A stretch of DNA of 64,000 bases from Micromonospora sp. RP3T (GCF_003027925.1 NZ_PYPS01000008.1:1-64000); one strand, 5' to 3'. Shown: positions 39,781 through 49,523, counted from the stretch's first letter. Translations and numbers: made by a program. The notes: generated from the sequence alone by a model not told the origin.

Positions 39781-42699
39781 ATGCTTGTCCGCGTCCTCGG
39801 CCCCTGCACCGCCGAGACCGACCGGGGCGACGCGGTGCCGCTCGGTCCGCCCAAGCAGCGGGCGCTGCTGGCCGCGCTGGTGCTGCGCGCCGGTCGGGCG
39901 GCGACCGTCACCGAACTCGTCGACACGCTCTGGCCGGACGACCCGCCACGGTCGGCGGTCAAGAACCTCCAGCTCTACGTGCACCAGCTCCGCAAGCTGC
40001 TCGGCACGGCGCTCAGCCACCGCAACGGCGGCTACCGGCTCGACCGGGCGGCCTACCGGCTGGACGCCGCCGAGTTCGACGACCTGGTGGACGCCGCCCG
40101 ACGGGCCGCCGCCGCCGACGACCTGCCGGCGGCCCACGACGCCTACCGGCGGGGACTGTCGACGTGGCGGGGACGCGCGCTGGCCGACCTGGTCGACCGG
40201 GGCCTGCTGCGGGAGGAGGCCACCCTGCTGGAACGCCGGCACCTCGTCACGCTCGACGAGTCCCTGGCGGTGGAGGCCCGCCTGCACGGGCCGGTCGCCG
40301 TCCTGCCCCGGGCCCGGCGGCTGATCGTCGACCACCCGCTGCACGAGCCGTTGCGGGAGCACGAGCTGCGCGGGCTGCTCGCCGCCGGCCGTCACGCCGA
40401 CGCGGCCACCGCGTACCGGGAGTTCCGTCGGCTGCTCGCCGCCGAGGTCGGGGTTGCGCCGGGTCCGACGCTGCGGGCGCTCGGGGCCCGGCTGTCCTGG
40501 CACCGCGCGGCCGAGCCGGGCCCGGCCCAGCTCCCCGCCGACCTGGCCGACTTCACCGGGCGGGCCGCGCAGGTAGCGGAGATCACCCGCCACCTCGGCG
40601 GTACGGCGGGCGCGCTGCGCATCCACGCCGTGTCCGGTGCCGGCGGGGTGGGCAAGAGCAGCCTGGCGGTGCACGCCGCGCACCTGCTCCGACCGCACTA
40701 CCCGGACGGGCAGCTCCACGTGCGGCTGCACGGCCACGGGGAACGGCCCGTCGATCCGGCCGACGTGCTGGCGCAGTTCCTGCGCGCCCTGGGCCGGCCG
40801 GCCCCGCCGCCGGGCGGCGACCTCGACGAGCGCGTCCACCTCTACCGCGGCGCGCTGGCCGACCGCCGGATGCTCGTGCTGCTCGACGACGCTGCCGGTG
40901 AGGCGCAGGTCCGCCCGCTGCTGCCCAGCGGCGCCGGCTGCGCGGTGCTGGTGACCAGCCGCACCCCGCTGGCCGGCCTGGTCGGCGCCCGGCACCTGCC
41001 GCTGGACGTGCTGGACGCGGAGGCGGCGGTGACGCTGCTGCTGGCCGCCGCCGGCCGGGACCGCGCGCGGGTCGACCCGGCCGACGCCGCGGCGGTGGTG
41101 CGGCTCTGCGGTCGGCTGCCGCTGGCCGTGCGGGTGGCGGGCGCCCGACTGGCCACCCGTCCGCACTGGACGCTGGCCGCGTTCGCCGGGCGCCTGGCCG
41201 ACAGCCGACGGCGGCTCGACGAACTGCGCGCCGGGGACCTCGACGTACGGGCCAGCTTCCAGCTCAGCTACGACGGCCTGGACCCGGACACCCACCGCGC
41301 GTTCCGCCTGCTGGCCCTGCTGGACCAGCCGACCGTCACCGCGTGGCTGGCCGCCGCCCTGCTCGGCACCACGCCGACCGGCGCGGAGCGGCTGCTGGAG
41401 TCGCTTGTCGACGCCCAACTCCTGGAGTCGTCCGCCGGGGACCGTTACCGCCTGCACGACCTGCTTCGGGTCTACGCCGCGGAGATGGCCGCCGCCGAGC
41501 CCGAACCGGTGCGGCGGTCGGCCGTCGACTCGGCGCTGCGGGCCTGGTTGACGCCGGCGGAACGCGCCGCCGCTGCGCTGACCGGCCCGGACGCCGAGCA
41601 GGCGCGGTGCTGGTTCACCGCCGAGCAGGCCGATCTGGTGGCCGCCGTCCGCCAGGCGCACCGGGCCGGCGCCTGGTCGGTCACCTGGCGTCTGGCCCGG
41701 TCGTTGACCCGGTTCCTGGAGGAACGCTCCCAATGGGAGGCCTGGCGGACCACCCACGAGCTGGCGCAGGACGCGGCCCGCCGCGCCGGGGACGTCGCCG
41801 TCGAGGTCGCGCTCACCCAGCGCCTCGGTGACCTCTACCGGGACCGGGGCCGCTTCGCCGAGGCCGCCGACCACTTCGGCCGCTGCCTGGACCTGGCCGG
41901 ACGGACCGGAGACGACCTCCAGCGCGCCGCGGCGCTGCGCGGGCTCGGCGACGCCGGCTGGGGACGCGGCGACGCGCGGACCGCGATCACCCGCTACCGT
42001 GCCGCGCTGCCGCTGTTCGTCGCCGGTGCCGACCGACGCGGCACGGCGGAGACGCTGCGAGGGCTGTCGGTGGCGTACCGGGGCCTGGGTCGGCTGTCCG
42101 ACGCGGCGGCGGCGGCCCAGCGGTGCCTGCGCGCGTTCGCCGCGCTCGGCGACCGCGACGGCGAGGCGTACGCCCGGCGCACGCTGGGCAGCATCCGGCT
42201 GGACCAGGAACGCTACGACGAGGCCACCGAGTGCTTCCTGCGCTGCCGGGCGGACTTCGCCGCGCTGGGGGACCGGCTGGGCGAGGCGGCGGCGCTGCTC
42301 GGTCTCGGGATGACCCAGGTCGACCAGGAGCGCTTCGCGCGGGCCGTGCCCACCTACCGGGACTGCCACGCGGCGTTCGCCGACGTCGCGGACGCGCTCG
42401 GCGAGGCGTACGCCCGACGTGGCCTCGGCGACGCGCTGACCGGGCTCGGGCGGCACGAGGAGGCCGCCGGGGAGTTGACGGCCGCGCTGGCGGTCTTCCG
42501 CGCCGGCGGGGACGTCCGATGGGAGGGCTACGCGCTGTTCAGCATCGGCCGGCTGGAGTTGGCGCGGGGCCGGCCCGACGAGGCCCGCGACGCCCTGCGC
42601 GGGGCGTTGCGGATCTTCGAGCGGATGGCAGCAGCGCTCTGGATCGACCGGACCCGAGGGCTGCTGGCCGCCCCGCCCATCCCCGCGGGCGGCGGCTGA
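39781..42699 (+). CDS. AfsR/SARP-type regulator (winged helix-BTAD-NB-ARC-TPR)
   Basis: A 972-residue transcriptional activator. Residues 1-90 form an OmpR-like DNA-binding domain (GPPKQRALLAALVLRAG, TLWPDDPP, NLQLYVHQLRKLL). A BTAD domain follows (about 95-240), then an NB-ARC ATPase with P-loop GAGGVGKSS (about 289) and LVLLDDAA, and C-terminal TPR repeats rich in RLGDLYRDRG- and GLGDA-type units. Large SARPs of this kind activate antibiotic clusters. It directly follows the E1/E2 gene, so it is the best candidate for controlling this cluster. ATG 39781 is the first codon giving a normal SARP N-terminus. Confidence 0.9.
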   Translation: MLVRVLGPCTAETDRGDAVPLGPPKQRALLAALVLRAGRAATVTELVDTLWPDDPPRSAVKNLQLYVHQLRKLLGTALSHRNGGYRLDRAAYRLDAAEFDDLVDAARRAAAADDLPAAHDAYRRGLSTWRGRALADLVDRGLLREEATLLERRHLVTLDESLAVEARLHGPVAVLPRARRLIVDHPLHEPLREHELRGLLAAGRHADAATAYREFRRLLAAEVGVAPGPTLRALGARLSWHRAAEPGPAQLPADLADFTGRAAQVAEITRHLGGTAGALRIHAVSGAGGVGKSSLAVHAAHLLRPHYPDGQLHVRLHGHGERPVDPADVLAQFLRALGRPAPPPGGDLDERVHLYRGALADRRMLVLLDDAAGEAQVRPLLPSGAGCAVLVTSRTPLAGLVGARHLPLDVLDAEAAVTLLLAAAGRDRARVDPADAAAVVRLCGRLPLAVRVAGARLATRPHWTLAAFAGRLADSRRRLDELRAGDLDVRASFQLSYDGLDPDTHRAFRLLALLDQPTVTAWLAAALLGTTPTGAERLLESLVDAQLLESSAGDRYRLHDLLRVYAAEMAAAEPEPVRRSAVDSALRAWLTPAERAAAALTGPDAEQARCWFTAEQADLVAAVRQAHRAGAWSVTWRLARSLTRFLEERSQWEAWRTTHELAQDAARRAGDVAVEVALTQRLGDLYRDRGRFAEAADHFGRCLDLAGRTGDDLQRAAALRGLGDAGWGRGDARTAITRYRAALPLFVAGADRRGTAETLRGLSVAYRGLGRLSDAAAAAQRCLRAFAALGDRDGEAYARRTLGSIRLDQERYDEATECFLRCRADFAALGDRLGEAAALLGLGMTQVDQERFARAVPTYRDCHAAFADVADALGEAYARRGLGDALTGLGRHEEAAGELTAALAVFRAGGDVRWEGYALFSIGRLELARGRPDEARDALRGALRIFERMAAALWIDRTRGLLAAPPIPAGGG

Positions 42700-42739
42700 G
42701 CCGCGCCGGTCCGCCCGTACGCCCTGCTCGCCGCGCCCG

Positions 42740-42757
42740 TATACCACCGCTATACCG
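42740..42757 (+). promoter_or_regulatory. Direct repeat with 11-base period (possible SARP site)
   Basis: TATACC occurs at 42740-42745 and again at 42751-42756, exactly 11 bases apart, between the SARP gene and the Tat-exported protein gene. SARPs bind heptamer direct repeats with 11-base spacing, so this is a candidate operator for the next gene. Assignment to a particular regulator is inference. The rest of 42700-42876 shows no gene. Confidence 0.35.
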
Positions 42758-42876
42758 GCCCGGCCGGATGGTGGTGGGGCCCGGCGTCGACCGGGATCGG
42801 TACGGGACCGCGGACGTGGCCCGGACGGTGGTGCGACCGCCCGGCCACGTCCGCATCGATGCGTGAGGAGACACCA

Positions 42877-43854
42877 GTGGACGAGGACGAGAAGAGCCGG
42901 CCGGGTCGGGGGCTGTCCCGGCGGTCGCTCATCCGGCTGACCGGCGGCGCGGCGGCGGCGGTCGGCGTGGGCGCGTACCTGGGGGCGGGGCAGCCGGCCT
43001 CGGCGGCGCCGTTCTACCGGGCGCACGGCCCGGTGCTGACCGACGGCTACCAGACCTGGCTGACCGCGATCTCCAACCAGTCGGCCAACCTCGCCAAGGT
43101 CGTCACCGGGTGGGGGTTGGCGGGTGGCTGGGCGGCCAACCCGGACCACGTCTGGACCGCGTGCGGCGCCACGGACCACCTGATCGTGCGGACCGTCACC
43201 GGGGACACGAACACCATGATCGACGCGAACAACGCGGTCAGCGAGATCCGGAACTCGCGGTTCTTCGAGTACAAGCGGATCCGGTCCGGCGCCGGCAAGT
43301 GCATCATCGAGCTCGGTAACGAGCCGAACATCGGGGTGAGCGACATCTGGGGTTACGGCTGGTGCCTCAGCGCCACGATCGACCGCATCCGGGCGGAGTT
43401 CCCCGGCGCGCTGATCTGCGGCACCGCCCTGTCACCGAACAAGGGCGTGCGGCCCGACGACTGGTACGGCAACCAGAACTACCGGGACGCGATCGCCAAG
43501 TGCGACTTCGTCGGTGTCCACTTCTACAGCAACCCGAGCAACGGAAGCTTCACCGAACAGGGCACCGTCAACGAGCTGACCTACGCCGAGACGCTGCAGC
43601 GGGCCGCGTCGATCTGGCCCGGCAAGCGGGTGATCGGCACCGAGTACTCGATCCGCACCACCGCCATCTCCCAGTACGACAAGGGCTACAAGTACGCCAA
43701 CCTGATCCACTTCGACAACTCGGTCGCCGGCAACCTGTGGGGCGCCACGTACTACCACGTGCAGACCAACCCGGGCGGCGTGGACGTCAACGAGAACGTC
43801 GGCTCCGAGGGCGCCCGCGGCTACCGTCGGCGGCTCAGCGAGGGCGGGCTCTGA
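42877..43854 (+). CDS. Tat-exported glycoside hydrolase-like (TIM barrel) protein
   Basis: A 325-residue exported protein. The N-terminus has a twin-arginine signal, SRRSLIRLTGGAAAAVG, ending in an Ala-rich cleavage region. The mature part looks like a clan-A (beta/alpha)8 glycosidase: the acid/base Glu is probably in IIELGNEPNIG and the nucleophile Glu in RVIGTEYSIR, with FVGVHFYSNP between. I cannot name the family or substrate. GTG 42877 is preferred because GAGGAG lies 7 bases before it; ATG 42859 is possible. A candidate SARP repeat lies upstream and a strong shared terminator follows. Confidence 0.75.
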   Translation: MDEDEKSRPGRGLSRRSLIRLTGGAAAAVGVGAYLGAGQPASAAPFYRAHGPVLTDGYQTWLTAISNQSANLAKVVTGWGLAGGWAANPDHVWTACGATDHLIVRTVTGDTNTMIDANNAVSEIRNSRFFEYKRIRSGAGKCIIELGNEPNIGVSDIWGYGWCLSATIDRIRAEFPGALICGTALSPNKGVRPDDWYGNQNYRDAIAKCDFVGVHFYSNPSNGSFTEQGTVNELTYAETLQRAASIWPGKRVIGTEYSIRTTAISQYDKGYKYANLIHFDNSVAGNLWGATYYHVQTNPGGVDVNENVGSEGARGYRRRLSEGGL

Positions 43855-43860
43855 CCCGTC

Positions 43861-43894
43861 CGGGTGGGACCGGCCGGCGGGCCGGTCCCGCCCG
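43861..43894. terminator. Bidirectional terminator between convergent genes
   Basis: Fifteen-base stem, CGGGTGGGACCGGCC (43861-43875) against GGCCGGTCCCGCCCG (43880-43894), with one G-U pair and a four-base loop. It begins 6 bases after the plus-strand glycosidase-like gene and lies before the end of the minus-strand secreted protein gene, so it can stop both transcripts. Confidence 0.8.
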
Positions 43895-43969
43895 GGGGAC
43901 GCCGTGGATCAGGGGGCACGCGGTGTCGGGGCGGCCCGATCCGGTGACCGTGCCGCCCCGACCGCCGGG

Positions 43970-44824
43970 TCAGCTTCCGCAGATGCCGTACGCGTTGAGG
44001 CTCCACGTGCCGGCGAAGCCGTCGGCGTCCTCGTCCGCCCGCGTCCGCACGGTGTTCCCCCCGGTGATGTTGACCGCGGTGAGCAGCACCTGGCCGTTGC
44101 CGGCGTTGATGTCCGCGCCGGCGCTGTAGAGGCCCTTGCCGGCCGGGCACGCCGCGATGCTGTTGTCGGACGGGTTGCTCGCGCTCGTCCCGATCAGGGA
44201 GATGCGCTCCAGCCCGGCGGGCGCGGTGGCGCAGACCGCGATCGCGGTGGCGCTCCAGCCGGCCGGCGCGGTGCCCTGCACCGCGACCGCCCGGACGGTC
44301 ACCGACGTCAGGTCGAACGAGGGCACCACCTGGTCGAGCACCACGTCGCCCAGGCCGCTGTTGATCCGCCCGCCCATCCCGATGACCTTCTTCGTCCCGC
44401 AGCTCGCCGTGACGAGCGCCGTCCCGACCGCCCCGGTCGTGGCCACGACCTGGTAGCCGGCCGGTGCGGTGGCGCACTGGGCGAGGCCCTGGAGTCCCCA
44501 GTCGCCGACGAAGTTGACCGGGCCCACCTCCCGCATCGTCGCGATGAACCCGGTGCCGTTCGACAGTGGCTCCAGCCGGTCCAGCCCGACCCGTCCGGCG
44601 GCCGACGAGCCGGCGGTGAGGAAGCCACCGCCGCCGGTGACCACTTTGCCGGCCGGGCAGGACGCGAGCGCCGACTTGTCCGCGCTGCTCTCGGCCACCG
44701 ACTGGGTGACCGTCGCCAACCCCGCCGGCGTCGCCGAGGCCGGCGCCGCCCAGCCCAGGCCGGCCACCACGGCAGCCGTCGACACGACAACCGTCAGCGC
44801 GCCCCGTCCCTTGGTTACCCGCAT
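43970..44824 (-). CDS. Secreted protein with three repeated Cys-containing modules, function unknown
   Basis: A 284-residue protein with a Sec signal peptide (MRVTKGRG, hydrophobic core, cleavage near APASA). The mature part has three imperfect repeats of about 80-90 residues, each starting with a Cys-containing motif: SCPAGKVVTGGGGFL, SCGTKKVIGMGGRI and ACPAGKGLYSAGADI. CATAPAG occurs between repeats. The even Cys spacing suggests disulfides outside the cell. I do not recognise an enzymatic motif; a beta-rich extracellular or surface protein is likely. GGGAG lies before the ATG. It is divergent from the AfsR-like gene at 45010. Confidence 0.8.
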   Translation of the reverse strand: MRVTKGRGALTVVVSTAAVVAGLGWAAPASATPAGLATVTQSVAESSADKSALASCPAGKVVTGGGGFLTAGSSAAGRVGLDRLEPLSNGTGFIATMREVGPVNFVGDWGLQGLAQCATAPAGYQVVATTGAVGTALVTASCGTKKVIGMGGRINSGLGDVVLDQVVPSFDLTSVTVRAVAVQGTAPAGWSATAIAVCATAPAGLERISLIGTSASNPSDNSIAACPAGKGLYSAGADINAGNGQVLLTAVNITGGNTVRTRADEDADGFAGTWSLNAYGICGS

Positions 44825-44970
44825 CTCGCTCTCCCTGTCGTCTCGGCCGGCGTCGCGCCGGCCCGCCTCCCGCCGGACCCGTGGGCCGGCGGCTGGGGAA
44901 AGCCTGGGCGGGGCCGCTTGCCGTCCGCTATCCGACCGCTTGTCGCCGGCCACGCCGGCCGAGCCGTCCA

Positions 44971-44976
44971 TAGACT
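44971..44976 (+). promoter_or_regulatory. Possible -10 box for the second AfsR-like gene
   Basis: TAGACT at 44971-44976 fits TAnnnT, 33 bases before ATG 45010 in the 185-base divergent gap 44825-45009. No matching -35 box at normal spacing was found. Confidence 0.3.
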
Positions 44977-45009
44977 GGGTTCGTCCGACCACGACTGACG
45001 GGGAAAGCC

Positions 45010-47877
45010 ATGCGGTGGTCCCTCCTCGGTCCCGTCCAGGTGACCGCCGGTGGGCGGGTCCTTCCCATCGACCGCCCTCAGCAACGCGCGGTGCTCGCGC
45101 TGCTGCTCCTCAACGCCGGCCGGCTGGTGCCCCTCGGGCAGCTCGTGTCGGCACTCTGGGGCGACGATCCGCCGGCCAGCGCCCGGACCCAGGTGCAGGT
45201 CTGCGTCTCCCGGATCCGGGCGGCCCTGCGGGACGCGGGCGCGGCCGACCTGCTGGCGACGCAGGGCGGCGGCTACCGGCTCACCGTGCGCGGGACCGAG
45301 CTGGACCTCGCCGAGTTCACCGCGGCGGTCGAACGGGCCCGCGCCGAGGAGACGGCCGGCCGGCGGGCGGAGGCGGCGCGGCTGCTGCGCGACGGGCTGG
45401 CGTTGTGGCGCGGGCCGGCGTTGGCCGGTGCGGCCGGCGTCTTCGTCGACGACGCCGTCGCCGGCCTGGACGAGCAGCGGCTGCTCGCGTACGAGCGGCT
45501 CGCCGCCGTGGAACTCGGCCTCGGCCGGTTCGCCGCGACCGCGCGTGTGTTGCGTCCCCTGGTGGTCGAGCATCCGCTGCGGGAGCCACTGGTGGCCGGC
45601 TACCTGCTCGCCCTGGCCGGCTGCGGCCAGCGGGCCGCCGCGCTGCGGGTCTTCGCCGAGACCCGCCGCCAGCTGGTCGACGAGTTGGGTGTGGAGCCGG
45701 GCCCCGAGTTGAGTGGGGCCCACCTGCGGGTGCTGCGGGGGGAGACCCCGGCCGGGCCGGCACCCGAACCCGTACCCGCGCCGCCCGCCGGCCCGCCCCC
45801 GGCGCAGCTTCCGGGCGACCCCGCCTGGTTCACCGGCCGGACGGCGGCGCTGCGCCGACTGGACGCGTTGCTGCCCGCCGAACCGTCGGGGGCGACCCCG
45901 GACGGTGGTGAGCGCGCGCCGGGTCGGGCGGTGGTCATCTCCGCGATCGCCGGCACCGCCGGGGTCGGCAAGACCACCCTGGCGGTGCACTGGGCCCACC
46001 GGGTCGCGCACCGCTACCCGGACGGGCAGCTCTACGTCAACCTGCGCGGGTTCGACCTGGACGGGCGGGCCGTGCCGCCGGGCGAGGCGCTGCGTGGCTT
46101 CCTGGAGGCGCTGCACGTGTCGCCCCAGCGGGTGCCCACCGATCTGGCCGGGCAGGCCGCGCTGTTCCGGACCCTGCTCGCCGACCGCCGGGTCCTGGTG
46201 CTGCTCGACAACGCCCGCGACGACGAGCAGGTGCGACCGCTGCTGCCGGGATCGAGGGGCAGCCTGGTGGTGGTGACCAGCCGCAACCGGCTCACCGGGC
46301 TGGTGGTCAGCGACGGGGCCCATCCGGTGACGCTGGACCTGCTCCCGCCGGCCGAGGCCCGGGAGCTGCTGGCCGGTCGGCTCGGTCGCGGCCGGGCCGG
46401 GCGCGACCCCACCGCGCTGGACGAGATCGTGGGCCGCTGCGCCGGTCTGCCCCTGGCCCTCGCCGTCGTCGCGGCCCGCGCCGTCGGGCAGCCCGACGTG
46501 CCGCTGGCGGCGCTCGCCACCGAGTTGCGGGACACCGACCCGGACCGGCTCACCGCGCTGGCCACCGGCGACCCCGCGACCGACGTACGGGCGGTCTTCT
46601 CCTGGTCGTACCGCGCGTTGGACGCCGACTCGGCCCGGCTGTTCCGGCTGCTCGGGCTGCACCCCGGCCCGGACGCCGGCCGGGCGGCGGTGGCCAGCCT
46701 CGCCGGGCTGCCCCCGGCCCGGGTCGGCCCGCTGCTGGCCGGGCTCACCCGGGCGAACCTGCTCACCGAACGCGCCGCCGGCCGGTACGCGATGCACGAC
46801 CTGCTCCGCGCGTACGCCTCGGAGCTGTGTCACGACACCGACCCGGCCGCCGAGCGGGAGGCGGCCCGGCGTCGCCTGTTCGACCACTACCTGCACGCCT
46901 CGCACGCGGCCGACCACCTGCTCGACCCGTACCGGCTGGCGCGGCCGGCCGCACTGCCGCCGCCCGACCCGGGGGTGACGGTGGGTGACCGGCCGGAGCA
47001 CGCGTGGGCGACCGCGTGGTTCGCCGCCGAGCACCACGTCCTGCTGGCGTGCGTGGAGCAGGCGGCGAGCATCGGCCTGGACCGGCACGCGTGGACGCTG
47101 GCGGCGGCCCTCACCACCTATCTCGACCGCAGTGGACACTGGCCCGAGCTGGCCGCCGCGCAGCGGACCGCTCTGGCGGCGGCGGTGCGCCGGGACGACC
47201 TGGCCGGTCAGGCCCTGGCACACCGGGGACTCGCCATCGCCTGCACCTGGTCGGGCGAGCACGAGGCGGCGCACCGGCACTACCGTCGCGACCTCGAGCT
47301 CTACCACGAGTTGGGCGACGACACCGGCCGGGCGCACACGCACCTCGGGGTGAGCTGGGTGCTCGCGCGGCAGGGCCGGCTGCGGGCGGCCCTCGACGAG
47401 ACCCGGCTGGCCCTCGACCTGTACCGGGCCGCCGACTACCGGGTCGGGCAGGCGAAGGCGCTCAACAACCTGGGTTGGATGCACGCCCGGCTCGACGAGC
47501 CGGGGCCGGCGCTGCGCTGCTGCCGGGCCGCCCTGCGGCTGCACGAGAAGAACGGCGACCGGCACGGCGCGGCGCTGACCTGGGACAGCCTCGGCTACGT
47601 CCGGCACGGCCTGGGCGACCATGACCGGGCCGCGGACTGCTACCGGCGGGCGTTGGCGCTGCACCGGGAACTCGGCGACCGGTACGACGAGGCGGAGGTG
47701 TTGGACAACCTGGGCGACAGCCTGCGGGCCGCCGGAGACCTCGACGCCGCCCGCCGGGCGTGGCGGGAGGCGCTGACGATCTTCGATGAGCTGCGCCATC
47801 CGGACGCCGACCGACCCCGGGCGAAGCTGGCCGCGCCGGCCGTCCCGGTGGCCTCGGCGGGCGTCGGCGAACGCTAG
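45010..47877 (+). CDS. AfsR/SARP-type regulator (second)
   Basis: A 955-residue regulator built like the one at 39781: OmpR-like DNA-binding N-terminus (RPQQRAVLALLLLNAGRLV, ALWGDDPP, QVQVCVSRIRAAL), BTAD domain (about 95-245), Pro-rich linker, NB-ARC ATPase with P-loop GTAGVGKTT (about 316) and LVLLDNARDDEQVRPLLPG, then TPR repeats (KALNNLGWMHARL, DSLGYVRHGLGDHDRA, DNLGDSLRAAGD). It is divergent from the secreted three-repeat protein and convergent with isocitrate dehydrogenase. Its target genes are unknown; it may control the neighbouring secreted protein or the cluster to its left. Confidence 0.9.
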   Translation: MRWSLLGPVQVTAGGRVLPIDRPQQRAVLALLLLNAGRLVPLGQLVSALWGDDPPASARTQVQVCVSRIRAALRDAGAADLLATQGGGYRLTVRGTELDLAEFTAAVERARAEETAGRRAEAARLLRDGLALWRGPALAGAAGVFVDDAVAGLDEQRLLAYERLAAVELGLGRFAATARVLRPLVVEHPLREPLVAGYLLALAGCGQRAAALRVFAETRRQLVDELGVEPGPELSGAHLRVLRGETPAGPAPEPVPAPPAGPPPAQLPGDPAWFTGRTAALRRLDALLPAEPSGATPDGGERAPGRAVVISAIAGTAGVGKTTLAVHWAHRVAHRYPDGQLYVNLRGFDLDGRAVPPGEALRGFLEALHVSPQRVPTDLAGQAALFRTLLADRRVLVLLDNARDDEQVRPLLPGSRGSLVVVTSRNRLTGLVVSDGAHPVTLDLLPPAEARELLAGRLGRGRAGRDPTALDEIVGRCAGLPLALAVVAARAVGQPDVPLAALATELRDTDPDRLTALATGDPATDVRAVFSWSYRALDADSARLFRLLGLHPGPDAGRAAVASLAGLPPARVGPLLAGLTRANLLTERAAGRYAMHDLLRAYASELCHDTDPAAEREAARRRLFDHYLHASHAADHLLDPYRLARPAALPPPDPGVTVGDRPEHAWATAWFAAEHHVLLACVEQAASIGLDRHAWTLAAALTTYLDRSGHWPELAAAQRTALAAAVRRDDLAGQALAHRGLAIACTWSGEHEAAHRHYRRDLELYHELGDDTGRAHTHLGVSWVLARQGRLRAALDETRLALDLYRAADYRVGQAKALNNLGWMHARLDEPGPALRCCRAALRLHEKNGDRHGAALTWDSLGYVRHGLGDHDRAADCYRRALALHRELGDRYDEAEVLDNLGDSLRAAGDLDAARRAWREALTIFDELRHPDADRPRAKLAAPAVPVASAGVGER

Positions 47878-48000
47878 CGCCGCCGCGTCGTCACCGCGGG
47901 CCGTGGTGCCCGAACCCGGCCGTGTCGGGTGGACGCGGTGGTGGGCCGGCCCGTCCCGGCGGTCCGGCCGACCGGCTCATCTCCCGGCCCGGCCTGGTCG

Positions 48001-49485
48001 TCACTGGCCCTGGCCCAAGGAGTAGCCGGGCTCGTCGTCGAAGCGGTAGAGGCCCTCGGTCTTGACGAAGTCGAGCCCGGCGCGGTCGAGCCGGTCGAGC
48101 AGGTCCACCACGTCGCGGCGGCCGGCGGCGCCGGGCCGAGGGGACTGGAAGCGCACCCGCCAGTGGTCGGTGCAGAAGGTTTCGGGGATGCCGTCCGGCC
48201 ACACCTTCACACCCCGGTTGGTGATCATCTGGAGGTGCAGTCGGGCGCCTTCGGCGGCCGATCGGAGCAGGGCGGCGAGAGCTGCCGGATCGCGGTCCTC
48301 GTGGTGCAGGAAGACGTCGACGCCGTCCATCGTCTTCACCGGAGCCGGGCGGGGCGCGGTGGCCGTGCCGGTGGGCCGCGGCGACCCGGCGGGATAGGTG
48401 ACCGAGGGCAGGGCCGCCGGTTGCCGGCCGAGCCGCGCGATGACCGCGTCGGCGAATGCTCTCGTACCGACCGGCGCGCGCTCCGGCCCGGCGATGTCGG
48501 CGGTGACGACGCCGTCCTCCAGGGTGGCCAGCCAGGCGTTGTGGACGGTTTCGGCGACGTCGGCCTGGCCGATGTGCACCAGCATCATGACCGCGCCGAG
48601 CAGGAGGCCGGACGGATTGGCGACGTCCCGGCCGGCCAGCGTCGGCGCGGAGCCGTGGATGGCCTCGAACATCGCCGCGTGTTCGCCGATGTTGGCCGAG
48701 CCGGCCAGGCCGACCGAGCCGGCGATCTGCGCGGCGACGTCGGAGAGCACGTCACCGTAGAGGTTGGGGGTGACGATGACGTCGAACGCCTCGGGGGTGT
48801 CGGCGAGCCGAGCCGCGCCGATGTCGACGATCAGGTGTTCGGTGAGGAGGTCGGGGAACTCGGTGGCCACCTCGTCGAAGACCCGGTGGAACAGGCCGTC
48901 GGTGAGCTTCATGATGTTGTCCTTGGTCAGGCAGGTGACCTTGGACCGGCCGTGACGCCGGGCGTAGTCGAACGCGTGGCGGACGATCCGCTCACATCCC
49001 GGTCGGGACATCAACTTGAGGCACTGCGTCACCTCGTTGGTCTGGCGGTGCTCGATGCCGGCGTAGAGGTCCTCCTCGTTCTCCCGCACGATCACCACAT
49101 CCATCTTGGGGTGGCGGGTCGGCACGAAGGGCGCGTACGCCACGCATGGGCGGACGTTGGCGAACAGCCCCAGTGACTTGCGGATCGTCACGTTCAGCGA
49201 CTTGAACCCGCCGCCCTGCGGAGTGGTGATCGGCGCCTTGAGGAACACCTTGGTCCGGCGCAGCGACTCCCAGGCGTGCGCGTCGATGCCGGCGGTGTGG
49301 CCGCGGTCGTACACCGCCTCGCCGATCTGGATCTCCTCCACGGCCAGGCGGGCCCCGGCCGCGTCGAGCACCCGCAGGGTGGCCGCCATGATCTCCGGAC
49401 CGATCCCGTCCCCGCGGGCCACCGTCACCGGCACGGCGGGTGCCGCGCCCGAGCCGTGGCCGGTTCCCTGCTCCAGCGTCGTCAC
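48001..49485 (-). CDS. icd: Isocitrate dehydrogenase (NADP-type, long Thermus-like form)
   Basis: A 494-residue decarboxylating dehydrogenase of the isocitrate/isopropylmalate family, converting isocitrate to 2-oxoglutarate. It shows GDGIGPEIM, VRENEEDLYAGIEHR, the substrate-binding KDNIMK, the family signature NLYGDVLSDVAAQIAGSVG and the cofactor segment IHGSAPTLAGRDVANPSG. The extra C-terminal domain of about 140 residues (after PVKTMDGVDVFLHHED) matches the longer Thermus-type enzymes. The GTG start has GAGGGGG 8 bases upstream. It is a core metabolic gene, not part of the cluster. The convergent gap 47878-48000 shows GC-rich palindromic fragments but no clean terminator. Confidence 0.88.
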   Translation of the reverse strand: MTTLEQGTGHGSGAAPAVPVTVARGDGIGPEIMAATLRVLDAAGARLAVEEIQIGEAVYDRGHTAGIDAHAWESLRRTKVFLKAPITTPQGGGFKSLNVTIRKSLGLFANVRPCVAYAPFVPTRHPKMDVVIVRENEEDLYAGIEHRQTNEVTQCLKLMSRPGCERIVRHAFDYARRHGRSKVTCLTKDNIMKLTDGLFHRVFDEVATEFPDLLTEHLIVDIGAARLADTPEAFDVIVTPNLYGDVLSDVAAQIAGSVGLAGSANIGEHAAMFEAIHGSAPTLAGRDVANPSGLLLGAVMMLVHIGQADVAETVHNAWLATLEDGVVTADIAGPERAPVGTRAFADAVIARLGRQPAALPSVTYPAGSPRPTGTATAPRPAPVKTMDGVDVFLHHEDRDPAALAALLRSAAEGARLHLQMITNRGVKVWPDGIPETFCTDHWRVRFQSPRPGAAGRRDVVDLLDRLDRAGLDFVKTEGLYRFDDEPGYSLGQGQ

Positions 49486-49517
49486 TGTCCGACCCCCTCA
49501 CGCTTAATATGCGAAGC

Positions 49518-49523
49518 ACTATA
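49518..49523 (-). promoter_or_regulatory. Possible -10 box for isocitrate dehydrogenase
   Basis: On the minus strand TATAGT lies in an A+T-rich patch (about 49505-49545), unusual in this sequence, about 30 bases before GTG 49485. The -35 region is weak. It is the most promoter-like stretch in 49486-49570. Confidence 0.4.
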
